Below are positions 11,167-25,500 of a DNA stretch of 64,000 bases, in pieces; position 1 is the stretch's first letter, and each line of letters opens with the position of its first letter. The notes under the pieces are model-generated. The model searched no databases, was not told the origin of the DNA, and saw nothing but the letters and a program-made list of their open reading frames with translations. The translations under genes were made by a program, and so were the position numbers. The DNA comes from Apostichopus parvimensis (taxonomy: Eukaryota; Echinodermata; Holothuroidea; Aspidochirotida; Stichopodidae), in the NCBI GenBank assembly GCA_000934455.1, contig KN888827.1, positions 41,968 to 105,967 on the forward strand, given 5' to 3'.

Positions 11167-11543
11167 TAGGTGTGGGAGCCTAATTTGATTTGGGGGGGCT
11201 GTAACGACTTTTCCGAAAAATATAACCAAACATTTTCACGCGCTCCGTGCGCGTTCAACATGTTAATGTGCATATCATATAGGCATTCATCGGTTATTAC
11301 ATCACATGCCAATAACATACAATAATTTTCTGTGTTATAACCCTTCCATATTGGTTATAATTATTGGGGAAGTCGTTACAATAACAATGATCATAATAAT
11401 ACAAGTTTAACCATTAAAAAACACATTGCAAAATATTCTTCTTTCAGTAGGTGCCTGAAAAATTCTCAGCATATTGCCCAAATTTTCACGAAAATGTTTG
11501 GTTGCAGCCAACCAGCCCCCCCCCCCCCCGCCTCCTACGCCTA
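11167..11543. mobile_element. MITE-like element just upstream of ALDH7A1 coding exon 1
   Basis: A 377-bp element with ends TAGGTGTGGGAGCC and CTCCTACGCCTA (imperfect inverted repeats), followed inward by G-rich and C-rich runs. No clear target duplication. It lies about 70 bp upstream of the chosen ATG, probably in the 5' UTR intron, and its edge overlaps the in-frame upstream ATG at 11167. Confidence 0.6.
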
Positions 11544-11956
11544 AGCTAGGACCTAGGTTATGCACATAGTAGCCCTAAAAACATGAAAATATGAATAAGA
11601 AAAAGAGGGGTTTCTGACAGCTACTGTTTCTAAGCTTACTAACTCATTTAAGGATTACTTCAAGCCTTACGTCTGGTTAGGTCTAAAAGACCAACAGAAG
11701 ACAATGCAGCAACCTTTCCCATACTGAATCAGTACATAGGTCTAGACCCAGCCTACCTAGGCCGAACAATTAAGTAACATTAGGCTTAGCTAAGCTAGCA
11801 CTAGTACTGGGCCTCTCTTCTCTACCTAGGATAAGCCTATAGGCTGTGGCAATGAATTATACTCCTGTAAACTGAACGTAACACGAATATTAATGGATAT
11901 CAATTGCCTTGTTGCTTCACAAATACATTGGAAAGTATGACGCAATATTTTCTTAC

Positions 11957-12060
11957 CGTCAGATCGTTTCTGATGAGTAACCCAACCTATTGTAGTTTCT
12001 TGCACATTTGACAGTTCTACAACGCTGTAATGTTACGAAGGGAAACCGCTCATTGCACAC
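11957..12060 (-). other. Possible non-coding first exon and promoter side of ALDH7A1
   Basis: A consensus donor (GTAAGA read on the minus strand, 11951-11956) follows a moderately GC-rich stretch, and an acceptor-like AG lies directly before the first coding ATG at 11095. Together they suggest a 5' UTR intron of about 860 bp. The upstream limit is a guess; no TATA box is evident. Confidence 0.35.
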
Positions 12061-13369
12061 ATGGACTAAAATCTGCCGATTAACGGTAATACAGACGCTA
12101 GCCATAGTTTACCAGCGTTACGTACATGCGTCATTTAATTTCATATACAGGCCCCAAAAGTTTATGTCATTATAGCTTCTGTAGAAAACATGATAGGAAA
12201 TTATCAGATATGCAGGAGGGAATAACTGACTTCGGGTAAATCCTGTCTACATGCACCACGTACTCTAAGATTGGGCGGAGCTAAGGGTGTGTGGCAGAGG
12301 CGTGTCATTGACCCGGAGGGAGCTGATACCAAGGAGTTGTTTCCATAACAAGTTCCTGCTGGTACACACCGCTGAAGAAGAGAGGTAGTTGTAGTTTCTA
12401 ACTAAAACTAAAAACTAAAACAAGACAAGACAACAACAAAAAAACAACAACAACAAAAAACAAACAAAACAAAAGAACAAAACAAATTACTTTGAAACAA
12501 TGTGGAAGAATTTTCGACTCTTTAGGATGTATCCATATAAATTGAACTAGGGTGTATCGCATATCCATGTTATATAATTCTGTAAATTACACTATGAGGG
12601 GCCGGGATGAGCTTCCCTGATGTTATCCTGGCGGGGAGGGCTTATCCCCATAAGTTAACACGGTTTCGCCCCTGAATTCCACCGCAAATCGATCCCTAAG
12701 TTCTCTATGATATACAAGATGAAAGTGTAAATTTATATAAAGATGAATTGCGCACTCACTCCGTCGTATATCCATTTGATCCATTGACATACTAAGTGTA
12801 ACTTCTATCGTAAAACCAGGAGATTTTGATCGTGTTCCAATAAAAATGTTGATAGCAGGTGTAACCAATTATATGCACAGGGAAGATGCCTCTAGCATTG
12901 TAAACCCTATCTACATATAGATCTCTTTTACGCAATGCATGACTTATTTAATGACATAAAATAATTTAGTATTCGCCATCTTCGAAATATGTCACAAGTC
13001 GTCAGCGGGTTATTATTCTAGTCCTATATATATCTGTGGTAATATGTATGGAGTCTGTACCGTAATACTAATAGTAGCAGTTGGTATGCTCAAACGTTAG
13101 CTACTCAAAATATTATGATACATTTGTAATTGTAGTTCAGGGTTGGTCAAACAGCCTTTGGTTACTGTACCTAGTGTAGTAGTGATGCAGATGTCTCATC
13201 TCACAGTTTGCAGCAGTCAACAATAGCCTACACTACCCACGGGTGAAGAATATCGTGTTGGTTTATACTTCTTTTGTTGTTTCTTTCGAGCGGAAGAATG
13301 ATTCGATCGTAACCATGTTGTGAAAACCCGTATGAGAACTCTGGCTAGGATTCGTCTTTGGTCGAAAAC
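12061..13369. other. Divergent intergenic region between ALDH7A1 and the arrestin gene
   Basis: The two genes point away from each other here, so the promoters of both should lie in this stretch. It holds an A-rich simple sequence built from ACAACAAA-type units at 12400-12485. I found no convincing TATA box, CpG cluster or exon. The open frames here are short and unsupported. Confidence 0.6.
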
Positions 13370-13519
13370 ATGGTGAAATTAAAAGATTTCCACATCGTCT
13401 TAGACTACAACAAGAATGTTTACACTGCTGGTGAAACGGTGTCCGGTCATGTTGCCGTTGACTTACGAGGTGACATGAAGATGCGGGGAATTCGCATCTA
13501 CATGAGAGGTTTAGCGAGG
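13370..13519 (+). CDS. ARRDC3: Alpha-arrestin coding exon 1
   Basis: Residues 1-50, with YTAGETVSGHVAVDL and IYMRGLAR, the first strands of the arrestin N domain. Ends at a GTATGC donor in phase 0. Confidence 0.93.
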
Positions 13520-16500
13520 GTATGCATTTTCACTGGTTTATAACATAAGAAATGTTGTCGCACTAATCTTCATATAATTCAATCGAATAAACATGATTAA
13601 AATAATGCACAAATGCCTAGCCTAAGCCTACAATCGCCTGGGCCTAGGCCTATGCCCAATGTTAGGCCTCAGTCCCTGTCACAGTGTCAGTAGAATTCCT
13701 TAGCTCTAGTCTTACTCTTAGTAATAGTATGTTATTAAGCAAGAAGATTACAGTATCAAGGTATTCAATACCTTTACTTAAGTAGGGCCAAACCGTGACC
13801 ACTTGGGTTAGGTTTATGTAGGTTAGGCCTACACTGTGAATGATGCGACAACCCCTACACGATAGCACTGCCTTGTAAGTAAGTGCGTCAATTGAGCTAT
13901 ACTGTAGCCTGTAGGGCTCCTACTAGCTATAGGCTATAGTTTTAACGTCAATCCCCATGACTAGTATCTTGGCAGAACTGGTTGGGGACAAGCTTGATAT
14001 GAGTCAAAATAAGAACGGGGTCACTTTTAGACCATTACACTGTCTCTGCTGTTGCCTTGTATCATATTCCTTTTTCCTGTTTCATTATAAACTCAGACCT
14101 ACTTAAGGTTTCTCTTTGTCAAACTCAGATCATGGACAGTACAGTATGCAGTAGGGTGCTGATAGTTGTAATTGATTAATCGCCAGTAGTGGCGATTACA
14201 CTTTGGAAGTTCGATTAATTGCGCTCAAGACCTAAGTTGCTATTACTTGACTACAAGCTAGCACTAATCTGCTTTGGAAAAATAGCCTAACCTATCAAAA
14301 ACAACCCTTCAGCCTAGCCTAGAAAGTTTTGCCTATGCTCAAATATACAGAACTGTATTTCATCACTAAGTTTATGTACAGTTCTTTGACCCCTGTGACC
14401 AGCTAGCTATCACTGTGCTGTGTTAAAAATCGGCAAGCACCTGCTCCGGTTAGATTCATGCATTTGCTTGTCAGTAACACACTTGTTCTGCTTTGCAACA
14501 TTCAGTCCTAGCAATGTTTGATCATTGCGCATAATCGCAAATTCGTAAGTAATTAATATTTTTACGATTGCCAATGTATTTGTCATGTCTTCAAACATGT
14601 TTCATGGAGAAAGATTTGTTTTGACTGTATTTCTGCAATGTAAAAACGACAATGATGACGTCATAATTGTAACCGAGTAATTGCGAGAAGAGCTGTGGGA
14701 TTAATCGACTACAAATGTAAGAGTCGACAATCAGCACTAGTTCGCAGGTACTGATAGAAGGGAAAAGCCTCTTTTGAAAGGAAAATACAGATTTAAGCCT
14801 ATAGTACTAATTCTTCTTCAAACCAGCACATATAAACGTATCACAATTCCACTCGTTGTTATTGTGATAACTGCAGACAACAACACTCTCAGTGAAGCTC
14901 ACAGCTTTCCTTAAAAATGCTGAGCAGGAAATGTATTCAGGAAGTACTAAAGCACTAGAAAAAGTGAAACTCTTCCTGTGTATTCTTAGGGAAAATCATT
15001 ACTGCAAATAAAATCTACCATGAAGTGGTACATTCATATTGTTTGCATTTATATCCTCTGTCCAGCATAATACAGATGTCCTACTTGGATCAGAAGGGGA
15101 CTTACTGTGTATATGTACACAGTTGTGAAGATCTGAGTCCCTTGGCCACTTGCAACCCATAACCAAATTTTATGGGGCTTTATAAATGATATAACAGTAG
15201 TGTAGCCTATGGGACCTTACATGACAATCGAGGGAAGACATTAAGTATATACATTACTTGGGTACACTTGTGATAGAATAATTGGATATATAAATGAATA
15301 GCCTTCTGACTGTGTACCAGCAATATTAGGGGGGTTATTGTTATGAATTTGTGTGCACACATGTTCTTTAAAACTTGAATAATACATGTATGTGGTAAGA
15401 CATGATCTTGTTGACTATAGTTTCAATGAAATATGTTATCATTGGAAGATGGGGTTGGGGGATGGGGGGGGGTGGGGGATCAGATAGTGGTTCAATTGAA
15501 ATAAATGGATATAAAAAAGCTTACATTGTACTTTACGTACAATATTTTTCTGTTATTCTATCATGTCATGTCCTACCGTAATTTTCCTCATTTCAGGTTC
15601 ACTGGAGTGAATCGAGAGGCGGTGGTCACCAAACTGGCTCATATACAAAGTACTATGATGCAGAGGAAGAATATTTCTACATGAGGCAGGTCCTCTTTGG
15701 AAAGGGTAGGTGGAGCTTAAGGGTCTGCTCAGTGCTAACATATCTCCTCCCTATTTATGCACTCTTAAATTATTTTGCAGTGAGTTATGCTCTATTTGTT
15801 ACTGTTGACAATTTGTTTTCCTGCAGTTTCTGACTGATTGCAGATTACAAATTAACAATTAGCTTGTTATTCTCCTGCCTCTCATTTAGCTGGATCTAGT
15901 CATTCCTGTGTTGTGATACAAAAAATATAATAATGATGTAAATAGGAACAAAAGCATCTCAAAGTATCCAACATTTACTCACTGACCGGTACTTAATTAC
16001 TTGACATCATTTACTAGCATTACTGTCACATATAAATGATCTACTGTTATGTGGTCATTCTGTCTCTGCTCCATTGGTAAATATATTGCTGCATGGTTCT
16101 GACAGCATAATGTATACAGGCATACACATGGCATAACGTATACATGCATACACAAGGCACAATGTATGCATGCATACACATAGCATAATGTATGCACTCA
16201 TACACATATGTGAACCTGAAGTATTTTGAGACAAGATAAAATGATCAAGAGTCTACGACTGTGTTACTGTAATTGTCTTAAACAAAGGTTAGTGACAGCA
16301 CATGATTTCTTGACAATTTTACAGTAAAATCTTAACATCGATAGTAGCTCACAGTTATTAAAGTGTGAACAGTTGCCAGAATACAGTTCTTTGCGATGAC
16401 GTACAGCGACTGAGTTACTACGGACCCTGCAAAAACGATATAAAGGAAAATAAATACCATTCCTGATGACTGGCTAACATTAACGATAATACATTCATGT

Positions 16501-19500
16501 TGGCAGAATCGGTTGTGAATTTTTAGGAACATTTCATGATCATCAAAGTATGCAGACTTTTGACACTAATTTGTTGCTCTGTCATTCACAAGTGACAATA
16601 TAAATCAATTCCAATCTGTTTTGGTTTGCATTACATGCATCAATTTGGGAATTGTTGTTATGAGTTTGAGCTAATTTTTATCTGTTTATGTGTTTCATAT
16701 TTAACCTAGACAAGCTTAGATTGTAGTCAGTTTATGATATAATGTGTGATTGGCTTGGAATGCTCTCCAGTGCCAAAATACACTAGACCAGCTCAGGGCT
16801 CAACAATATACCGATGAAACTAATGGCTTTTAATAACAATGGTGCCTTTTGCTTTGTTCAGACAAAGGTTTCCACAACCCTCAAACCAGGACCCTTCCAG
16901 TGGCACAAAATGCTGCAATGTATGCTTTTTTATCATGTAGTTGTTCAATGTATGCAAGGTATTATTGTGAACTCATGCCGAACTTGTTAGAAAATCAGAA
17001 AAGCAAACCATTTTTTTTTTCGATAGCTTTGTTCAATATTGCAAAGTATGTTGAACCTGTCTGGAATCAGAAAAGCTAACCAGCTCTCTGAATTAAAGGC
17101 ACTGTATGAACTTGCAAAATCTCTTTACATAGGATGCTGTACCATCAGTGCCCTTTGAAAAAAATAGTTTGCAATGTACCCCATTGTGTTCCTCTTATGT
17201 CCTATTGTCCTACAATGCCCCCATCCCCCATTCTCCCCTCCACAAGTTGCTAACCGTACTACATAGGAATTTGACATGGTTCTTTTCAAAATTACGTTAA
17301 CTTGCCTATACTTAGCTAATTGGATCTACGGGCGAGTAAAGCCCACCTACTGTATACTGTGTACTGAAAGTAGTACAAAGCTGTACAACTTCAAGTGCTC
17401 GCTAAGATATATTAAATCACCAATGGTATAGAGTCTACCAGTCGAAACAGGAAGAATAAAGAATAAGGTGAGACCCTTCAGTTTCTGCTGGGTTGGGTTG
17501 AAGTATTGTGAACAGAACTGTCAGCTAGAGTTTTATATTCACCGGCACTAACAGAAGTAATTTACTTGAACACTTGAGGAAGATCCTGCTGATTGTATCA
17601 AAGATAGAGCATTCTTTCATCATTCAATCCTTCGAGGAACGAAAAATCCCAACCATCATCTTTAGCTTGTAGTGTGAGTTCTTTGTTATGAACAACTCTT
17701 GCAAACATCTAAGGAGAGTCTTGTTCCATTTGGGAGAAAATCTGTGATGTCATACTGTAGATCAGGGGTGGGCAACCTTTTGAATGAATGGGCCAGATAT
17801 AAGGAGTGAAAAATTGACTGAGCCGCACCTAACCAACGACCTGCTTGAGATTTCAAACCTTTGATTCCGAGGACTTTCAAGCAATACAGGTGTGTAGGTG
17901 TGTGTACTTAATCTGTACTCAGGAAAACATAATGTCAATACAGTACAGTTGAAAATTAATGGGGATAATAGGCCTACCTGACAGCATCATTAGTGCCGAT
18001 AATTTCTAAGCAGCTAGCTCATCTTTTGTGATGATGTAAAAAACATTAATTTTTTTCTGTTTCTTGAGACATCTCACGTGCCGTGAAAACATCACTGGAG
18101 GGGCGCATGTGGCCCCCGGGCCGTAGGTTGCCCACCCCATTTGTAGAGAGACTAGGATCTGGGAATCATGAATTTTCATTTTTTTTTTTTTTTTTTAAAT
18201 TGTCAGGACAAAACGTTAACAGTGTTGACATTGAAAGCAATAGGATCATTGGGTCATTTGAATAGCTTCAGTAGTTTAGATGAACAGCATTTTCAAAACC
18301 CTTCTAAACAGAATGTACACATCTTAATAAAATAACGCATAACCAATTGAAGTACATGCACGTTGTTGTCATATTTAGACTTGATCACGCGTTGTATGTG
18401 AGGTAACATTAAGATCTGTGATATCTGCTAAAATGGGATATGCTTTTCCTTAGCTACTTAGGGAACTTATTTCTGGCAGTTAGATCTCAAGTAGAGCAAC
18501 GATGATTGTTGGGTTTGTGTTTTCTTTGAAATTTACCAAAATTACCATGAATTGTCGAAGATAAGATTGAAGGTGATAAAATTGAGCGTTCCTATTAACC
18601 AGTTGTGTTTGTCATTTTGAAGGTTTATTTGTAGTGCAAGGTTGTACCTTGATTTGCTTCAATCTAGTAGTAACAGTGTTTGTACCAGAGATCTCGTTCG
18701 AAGTCATCCGGTGGGGTTGCACAGGGAAAGCCCCTGGTCAGGGGTGAAGGGAGCTTAAGGCCCCTTAGAAAATTTTAGCATTTTAGTGCTCATTTTACCG
18801 CACATTTTAGTACCTGAAAACTACGAAAATGTACATAATTCTATAAAACAATATGAGAAAAAAAACTGTCACTCACCCAGTTAAATTTTCCAGTTTACTG
18901 GCTGACTCTATGATAGGAAGCTATAAAGGCATGTGCAAGGTCAAGGCTACAGTATAGGTCCCATTAAAATAACCACCGACCTATTTCATTCAAATAGGCC
19001 TATATGCATATCGCAAATTTCCAACGAGCATTGAAAAAATGTTTCCTCCCCCATTTTGTCAAGTACCAAAAATGTTTACCAACAACAACTTATAAAAGGC
19101 TAAATAACTCAGTGTCCACGATCATTAGAGGTTAGGCCTAGTGTTTTATAGAATACGCACATTTGCATACAGTTCATTGCGCCAAACACTCAGTGACCCG
19201 TACTGCACAGTGCATCTTATGTTTATGTACACAGCTGTGACATTGATGGAAGGAATTTATTGTTGGGCTTCCACAATGAGAGTTACAAGCGGTAACTGCC
19301 TGTGAGTCGTACAAAGGATAACTTACATAGCCGATTATAATTTTAATATGTTACTGAAACATGTTTAAATGCATGTAAAGAGAGGTTTTGTTGTTTGAGA
19401 CATTGTTAATTTTTTATATTTTTGAGATTTGTTTTTTATTATTATTATTATTTTTGTGATTTGTTTTTTAGTATTATTATTATTGTTGTTGCTGTTGTTA

Positions 19501-22500
19501 TTATATTTGGTGTGATGGGCTGTTTGAAATCATCATTGTTGGCTTCTCCAGTGCTGGCACGAACATTGAGTTGTACCGGATTCGACTGTTTAAGAAGGTA
19601 AGACCATAGACACGAGTTATGGCATAAAGATCCAGCATGTTATTCTTTCATCTTTTCCGCAATATATTAAAGTGATTTGACAATAAACTTTTGTAATTCA
19701 GCAAAAAATGAAAAGAAAGAAAAGCAGTGCAGTGCCGTAAAATAAGTTTTGACAGACAAACATGGCACCACCCCCATAAAGATTGTTCTGCTCTGAAAGT
19801 TGAAATAATACAGTAATATCTATAGACATGACAACATTAGGTTTGTTCATTATGTACATGCAGGAAAGCCAAGTTGACACAGGCATCAAAAACCCCTTCG
19901 TCATGTTGAATCGCAGCATGAATTAGCAACTTTAGAGCTGCACTACTTAAGAAAGTATTATTGCAGGAAAGCATTGTAATCATTATTTTGTTTTGTTTGC
20001 ACTAGATATCATAACCTCTGAAAGGATCAAGTATTCTGAAGCAGTAGTTATGAGTAATTTATCACTAACAATGGCATATTTTTCAGCAAAAAAAAACCAA
20101 AATTGAATATTTTGGCACTTTAAAGTTGCCCTAACTCCACAAGACAATACATTTATAGCCTAAATTTATGGACTTCTGGAATAGGAAGGTAGTAGGATGT
20201 TTTAACTGCTGAGAAATCAGACCACCAAAATCAAGAATATGCCAAAATGCCACGGTGGCGAAAAATTGCGAAATTTCAAAGTGTGATAATTCGGCCAAGT
20301 TTGAAGTGCCAATGCAACTCAAATTGTTCAGAATATGCTTATTTTATGATGGTCCAAGCACACAATAAATTTGATAATTTTAGAAGAGGTCGAACCACAA
20401 CATACTCCAAAATCTGGTGATTTGAATTGGAATGACCCAGTTAAACCTCCTCTCATCACCTCCTAATGAGCACTGCCTGCATCGTGTGCAAATTGCCTAA
20501 TAGCATGGACGTATTAACCTGATAGGCTAATCATAATAATAATAATAATCATAATAATAGTATACACTGTCTGGTGTACATCCAAACTACTCTGCTCCCC
20601 CTAATAGTGTATAATATTTAATACCTGTATGCATCCCCTAGCTAACGGATCACTTCGTAGCTCTGTTAATTACACAATTGTGCACACTCTCCCATTTTGC
20701 CAGCCAAGATATCATCCGAGATATCTTCCAAATGGCAGACAAAGCCATATAACTGGCTGCAATTTCTATATTAAGGTAAAAAGAAAGAAGAAAAAAAAAA
20801 CATTCTTCGAACACCCCACAGATTCGTCAGCACGCATCATACGTCTCATACGACACAATTTCTTTTCGCCAAATTGAATCATTGCCACGGTAATGCAATT
20901 TCCTTCAACGAGGCAGAAAAAATAAAAGAGAAATCACTCGAGAACGATGATGAATGAGATAAAATTCATGGTTTGAAATTATATGCAGTCTACATGTATA
21001 CACTATGGACAGCATCATATAACCTTTTAATGCACAGTGTTGCATCTAGACGGTGGAGAAATTATTGCCTTCCGTAGACTTATATAGTTAACCAGGCACA
21101 GAGGTGCAGTACTGTACATAACGTGTTCAGCCTGTGCATTGATCGTCAGGTGTCTAGTCAACAAAACCTTACAGTATCGTACTTGCATTAATTGTGCGTG
21201 TTGACTTGTCACTTCGAAGAATGTTTATAGCTCTGCTAGTTTACATTATGTGTTTGATCTCATATTTTCAAGTATCCCGTAATCAAGTACAGTATGTCGA
21301 TTCAATTCAAAAGAATGTCCATTAGGGCAAGTTAAGTTTCATAGCAATATTTCCATTCCACCTAGATTTCACTCAAAATTAACAAGTATAGAGCTGCTCA
21401 TCTGAAAAAGTAAAATCTGTACCTTGTACAATAACTTAAATCCTCAACAGTTCATGGATAAAACATCTTCAGCACCGATTTTTTAAATTGGCAAAATACT
21501 GTAGGAGCTCAGCTTGGTACATTTGCTATGCAAATGTGCTACTGTAGGTGTTCAGGTGTTAATGTGTACATGAGTACAATAGCTGCATCCACAAGCTTTA
21601 AATACAAAATAGGCTATCATAGGTATAAAACATCTACTGTCTAAATCTAGGTGTAGGCTACGAGTGCTAACGTTATATATGTATTGAAAATTTGAATGCT
21701 TTCCAAGATTTTAAGAAGCGGGATATATTGTGACACTAATGCAAAAACTCAAAAATGTACAGTTTATGATCTAGGGTACATGAAATTAATGTTATATGGC
21801 TTTAAAATCTTTAAGCTATGTGGTAAGTGTACAAATGTATTACAGTACAGACAACAGTGTGGGCTACTTCAGCATTTCTCAATTGAGTGAATTCACTGAT
21901 AATGTAGCTACACTGTATATGTGCCATTACTAGTGTGGGCATTGTTCTATTAGTAGCTACAGTATTAAAGTGGTTTTTTCTTCTCTCTCTCTCTCCCCAA
22001 ATAGTGCCATCATTTGATGGTAATCTAATCATCTCAAGTGACTATATGATAATTAATAGCTTGAATCATATTTGTGGAGTCTAATGTACATAATAAGAGT
22101 TAGGCATGTTATACTGTACATTCCTCTGCTCTGAAACTGTGATAGGCCAGGTAACAGATCTAGCTATAAAACATCGTGAGGTAAATACATTCAAAACGAA
22201 CATTAATTTCATCTGTCAGACAATAGGCAACAAAAGTTTCTCAAAATCATTCTTCCATTGAAAGACTTTGACAGTTAATATTGTAAGAAGTGTGGTTTGC
22301 TTGTATGTGTAGTGTGTGGTACAGTACACCCTGTATGTTATAAACTCTAATTGTACACTCAGCTAGCTATTCAAAGCCCTTAAGTATGTCATCACTGTCT
22401 GTATGCACAGTATGCTTTAGAAGTATTATCAGTTATATGCTACAGTAAGTCTTATCAGTTGGGGTATTCCTTGAAAATATTGTGCTCTTATCTTGTAATG

Positions 22501-25500
22501 CTGTCTAGAGACTGGTAGAGAATATATGTACAGTAGTAGAAGGAAGGTGGCTGGATTCTGCCTTTAGTACTTATTAATTATGTGCTAACACAACCTAAAG
22601 TGTCAGGTCTATAGTTCAACTAAAGTTTAACTTTGTTGTGTCAGCTGGGCTCAATTAGGTCTGCTTAAAGCGGACACAAAGCCCAACAATCATGTTGTAG
22701 CTTACTGTACTAGTATAACAGAGAACTTTGGGAAAAATGTCTTCCTCAAACATCTCAAGAAATATCTGATTCCGTTTGAGAGATCTATATCGTAGTTTAA
22801 TACATGTGTAGGCTGGGAGAGCTCTGCCATTTTGTAATTCTGTGATGTCACAGTTCTACTATGATCTGATACTTTTTAAATTTTTTTTGTTTCTCTTTTC
22901 ATGTTTTTGAGGTAAAATATGAACATTGTTTGACACTGAAACCAATGGCATCATTTGGTCATGTTAAAGGTAGTCAGTATAGGCCCCAAATTATACCACG
23001 TTATAATTGCTAGAAGTTTTCAAAAAGTACTTTCCTGGAGGTCTTTACTCTCCAAATTGTTCTCAGACATTTTTTAAGGAACACACAAGATGACTGAATG
23101 TCCCAGTGAGGAACATTTCCTCAAAGTTTGTAATAAATACAGTTTAAGAATTTTGACCAACTTAGGTGACCATATTTGAATATCTAGCATATTTGGGGCC
23201 AATACAGAAAACCTTTAAGAGTTTCGATATTTTAGATTCTATTATCGATATTAGATTAACAGTGTAGAGCTGTCGGTAATGCAGACCGTGTTGAACATCA
23301 GAAGGGTAGATTAATTTATAAGGAAGAGGGAGTGACCAGATTAGTGGGTCAGAAATTTGGCATTTCTCGTGCCACTTTGGTGGATGGAAAAGTGCATGAT
23401 TTGAGTGAAGACAGGTAAGTATCATCCTTCATGAACATTCAAATCAGTAAGTCTGGCGGTGATGGCCAGTTTTTAATTGTTACATTGAACAAATCTTTCC
23501 ACAACATACTGCACATCTGTTTAAAAGTCTTAATTGACAAACCAGCCTTGCTCTCCCGAACAATGTGAATGAAACCTCCAGATACTGTGAAAGACAGCAT
23601 TAATTGTGACCTGGAAAAAACCATTTCCTGCTTGGAAAGCACGAATGCACATCCTGTGTGTACATTTCATGAATATTTTATACGTGCCATTTTGAACTGC
23701 CAGTTCTACTGAATAGTAAATATTGTAAGTATTGTATATATGTGCAAAATACACAGTATGATGGATGTTCTCTGTCATATAAGGTTTACCCATTAATGTC
23801 AACATGGGGGGGGGGTCAATGTCAATACCATGTCCTTGGTAAAAAATTTGGTCACCTTAATTTATGGTATCATTATCATGTCCAAGAAACATTTAGACTT
23901 AGAACAATATACAGCACTATACATAAAAAACTTGTGCAACTTGACCAGCAATAAACTTACTCTTATTGGCCTGGCCACTATAAAGTAAATTGTAACTCAA
24001 TTGAGCTTGAAGAACTGTAATGATGGTAGGCTTGATAGCAAGTGGAAGAGCACTTAGCTCAATGAAGGATGAAATCACTTTATATTTGTGACTGATTAGT
24101 AAACTAGCAATGTACAACTTCATTTCTGCAGAGTTTTGATCAGCAGTGCTCAATAAATCATGATCCTAACTTAAAATGCTGACTGTGATTTTGTTCATAC
24201 GAACTGTTCGATTGCAAGGTAATGTTGTCAACGCACAATAAGTTTAAGGGTTAATAATTTAAAAAGAAATTTGTGGGGAAAACAGTTGAAATGGGTCTGT
24301 TTGTGTTAGTTCATAAATCTTCACCCGATCTTAATGAAATTTAGAACGTACATGCCCAAATTCCTCGAAATGATACAGTACTTATATATATTTTTAAATG
24401 CCGAATGTTAATTGTTAATTTAGCAAAGAAATTGTTGATTTTATATTTATTCTTATAGAGTCCAAAGCACTCATGTATTTTACACCACTTTGGACGAGAA
24501 GACTTACTTTATAACAGTTCATAACAGTTTGAACCATACAGTGGCCTTTGCTAATAGNNNNNNNNNNNNNNNNNNNNNNNNNNNNNNNNNNNNNNNNNNN
24601 NNNNNNNNNNNNNNNNNNNNNNNNNNNNNNNNNNNNNNNNNNNNNNNNNNNNNNNNNNNNNNNNNNNNNNNNNNNNNNNNNNNNNNNNNNNNNNNNNNNN
24701 NNNNNNNNNNNNNNNNNNNNNNNNNNNNNNNNNNNNNNNNNNNNNNNNNNNNNNNNNNNNNNNNNNNNNNNNNNNNNNNNNNNNNNNNNNNNNNNNNNNN
24801 NNNNNNNNNNNNNNNNNNNNNNNNNNNNNNNNNNNNNNNNNNNNNNNNNNNNNNNNNNNNNNNNNNNNNNNNNNNNNNNNNNNNNNNNNNNNNNNNNTCC
24901 CCTTAGACCCCTCCCCCATGTCAGCGTACAGAAAGTCCCGCCTACTTTTCAACTTGACCCACCTACATTTCTTAACAAAAACCCTGCAAACTGTATGCAA
25001 AGACTCTACAGTGGTCTATTTAGTGGTTTCTTAATGTACTCCACGATGTCTCTTTATCATTTAGCATTGGAAGGTACTAGTGATGTAGCGATAATGCAGC
25101 AACAAACCATACACACACACACTCGCACATACACACATAACAGGGTACAATACAGCGCAAAGTACCTACAGTATATTATCTAGGTATATTTGTGATAAAC
25201 ACAGAGTAAGGCACAGTACATGCATACCTTTGTCATTAATTATTTACACTTAACCATGTCTTAAAGCAGTATGTCGTACTTGAAATTTGTCACTAAACAG
25301 GGTATAACCTGTATTTGTGATCGCATTGCAGCGTGCTATGCCAAAGTAGGCAACTTGCTGCACTGTACATGTACAAGTGCAAAGATGCACACAGTAGCAG
25401 GTTTTGAACACAGAAACCTTAGTAATTTATACGATACAAAATACAGAGTCTGCAAGACCGCTACGCAAAATTGGAACCCTAAATTAATCCCTGCTTAATC

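Noticed and set aside
24490-25183. Three long open frames over the first gap
   Set aside because: They consist mostly of N translated as X; the ends show no known protein.
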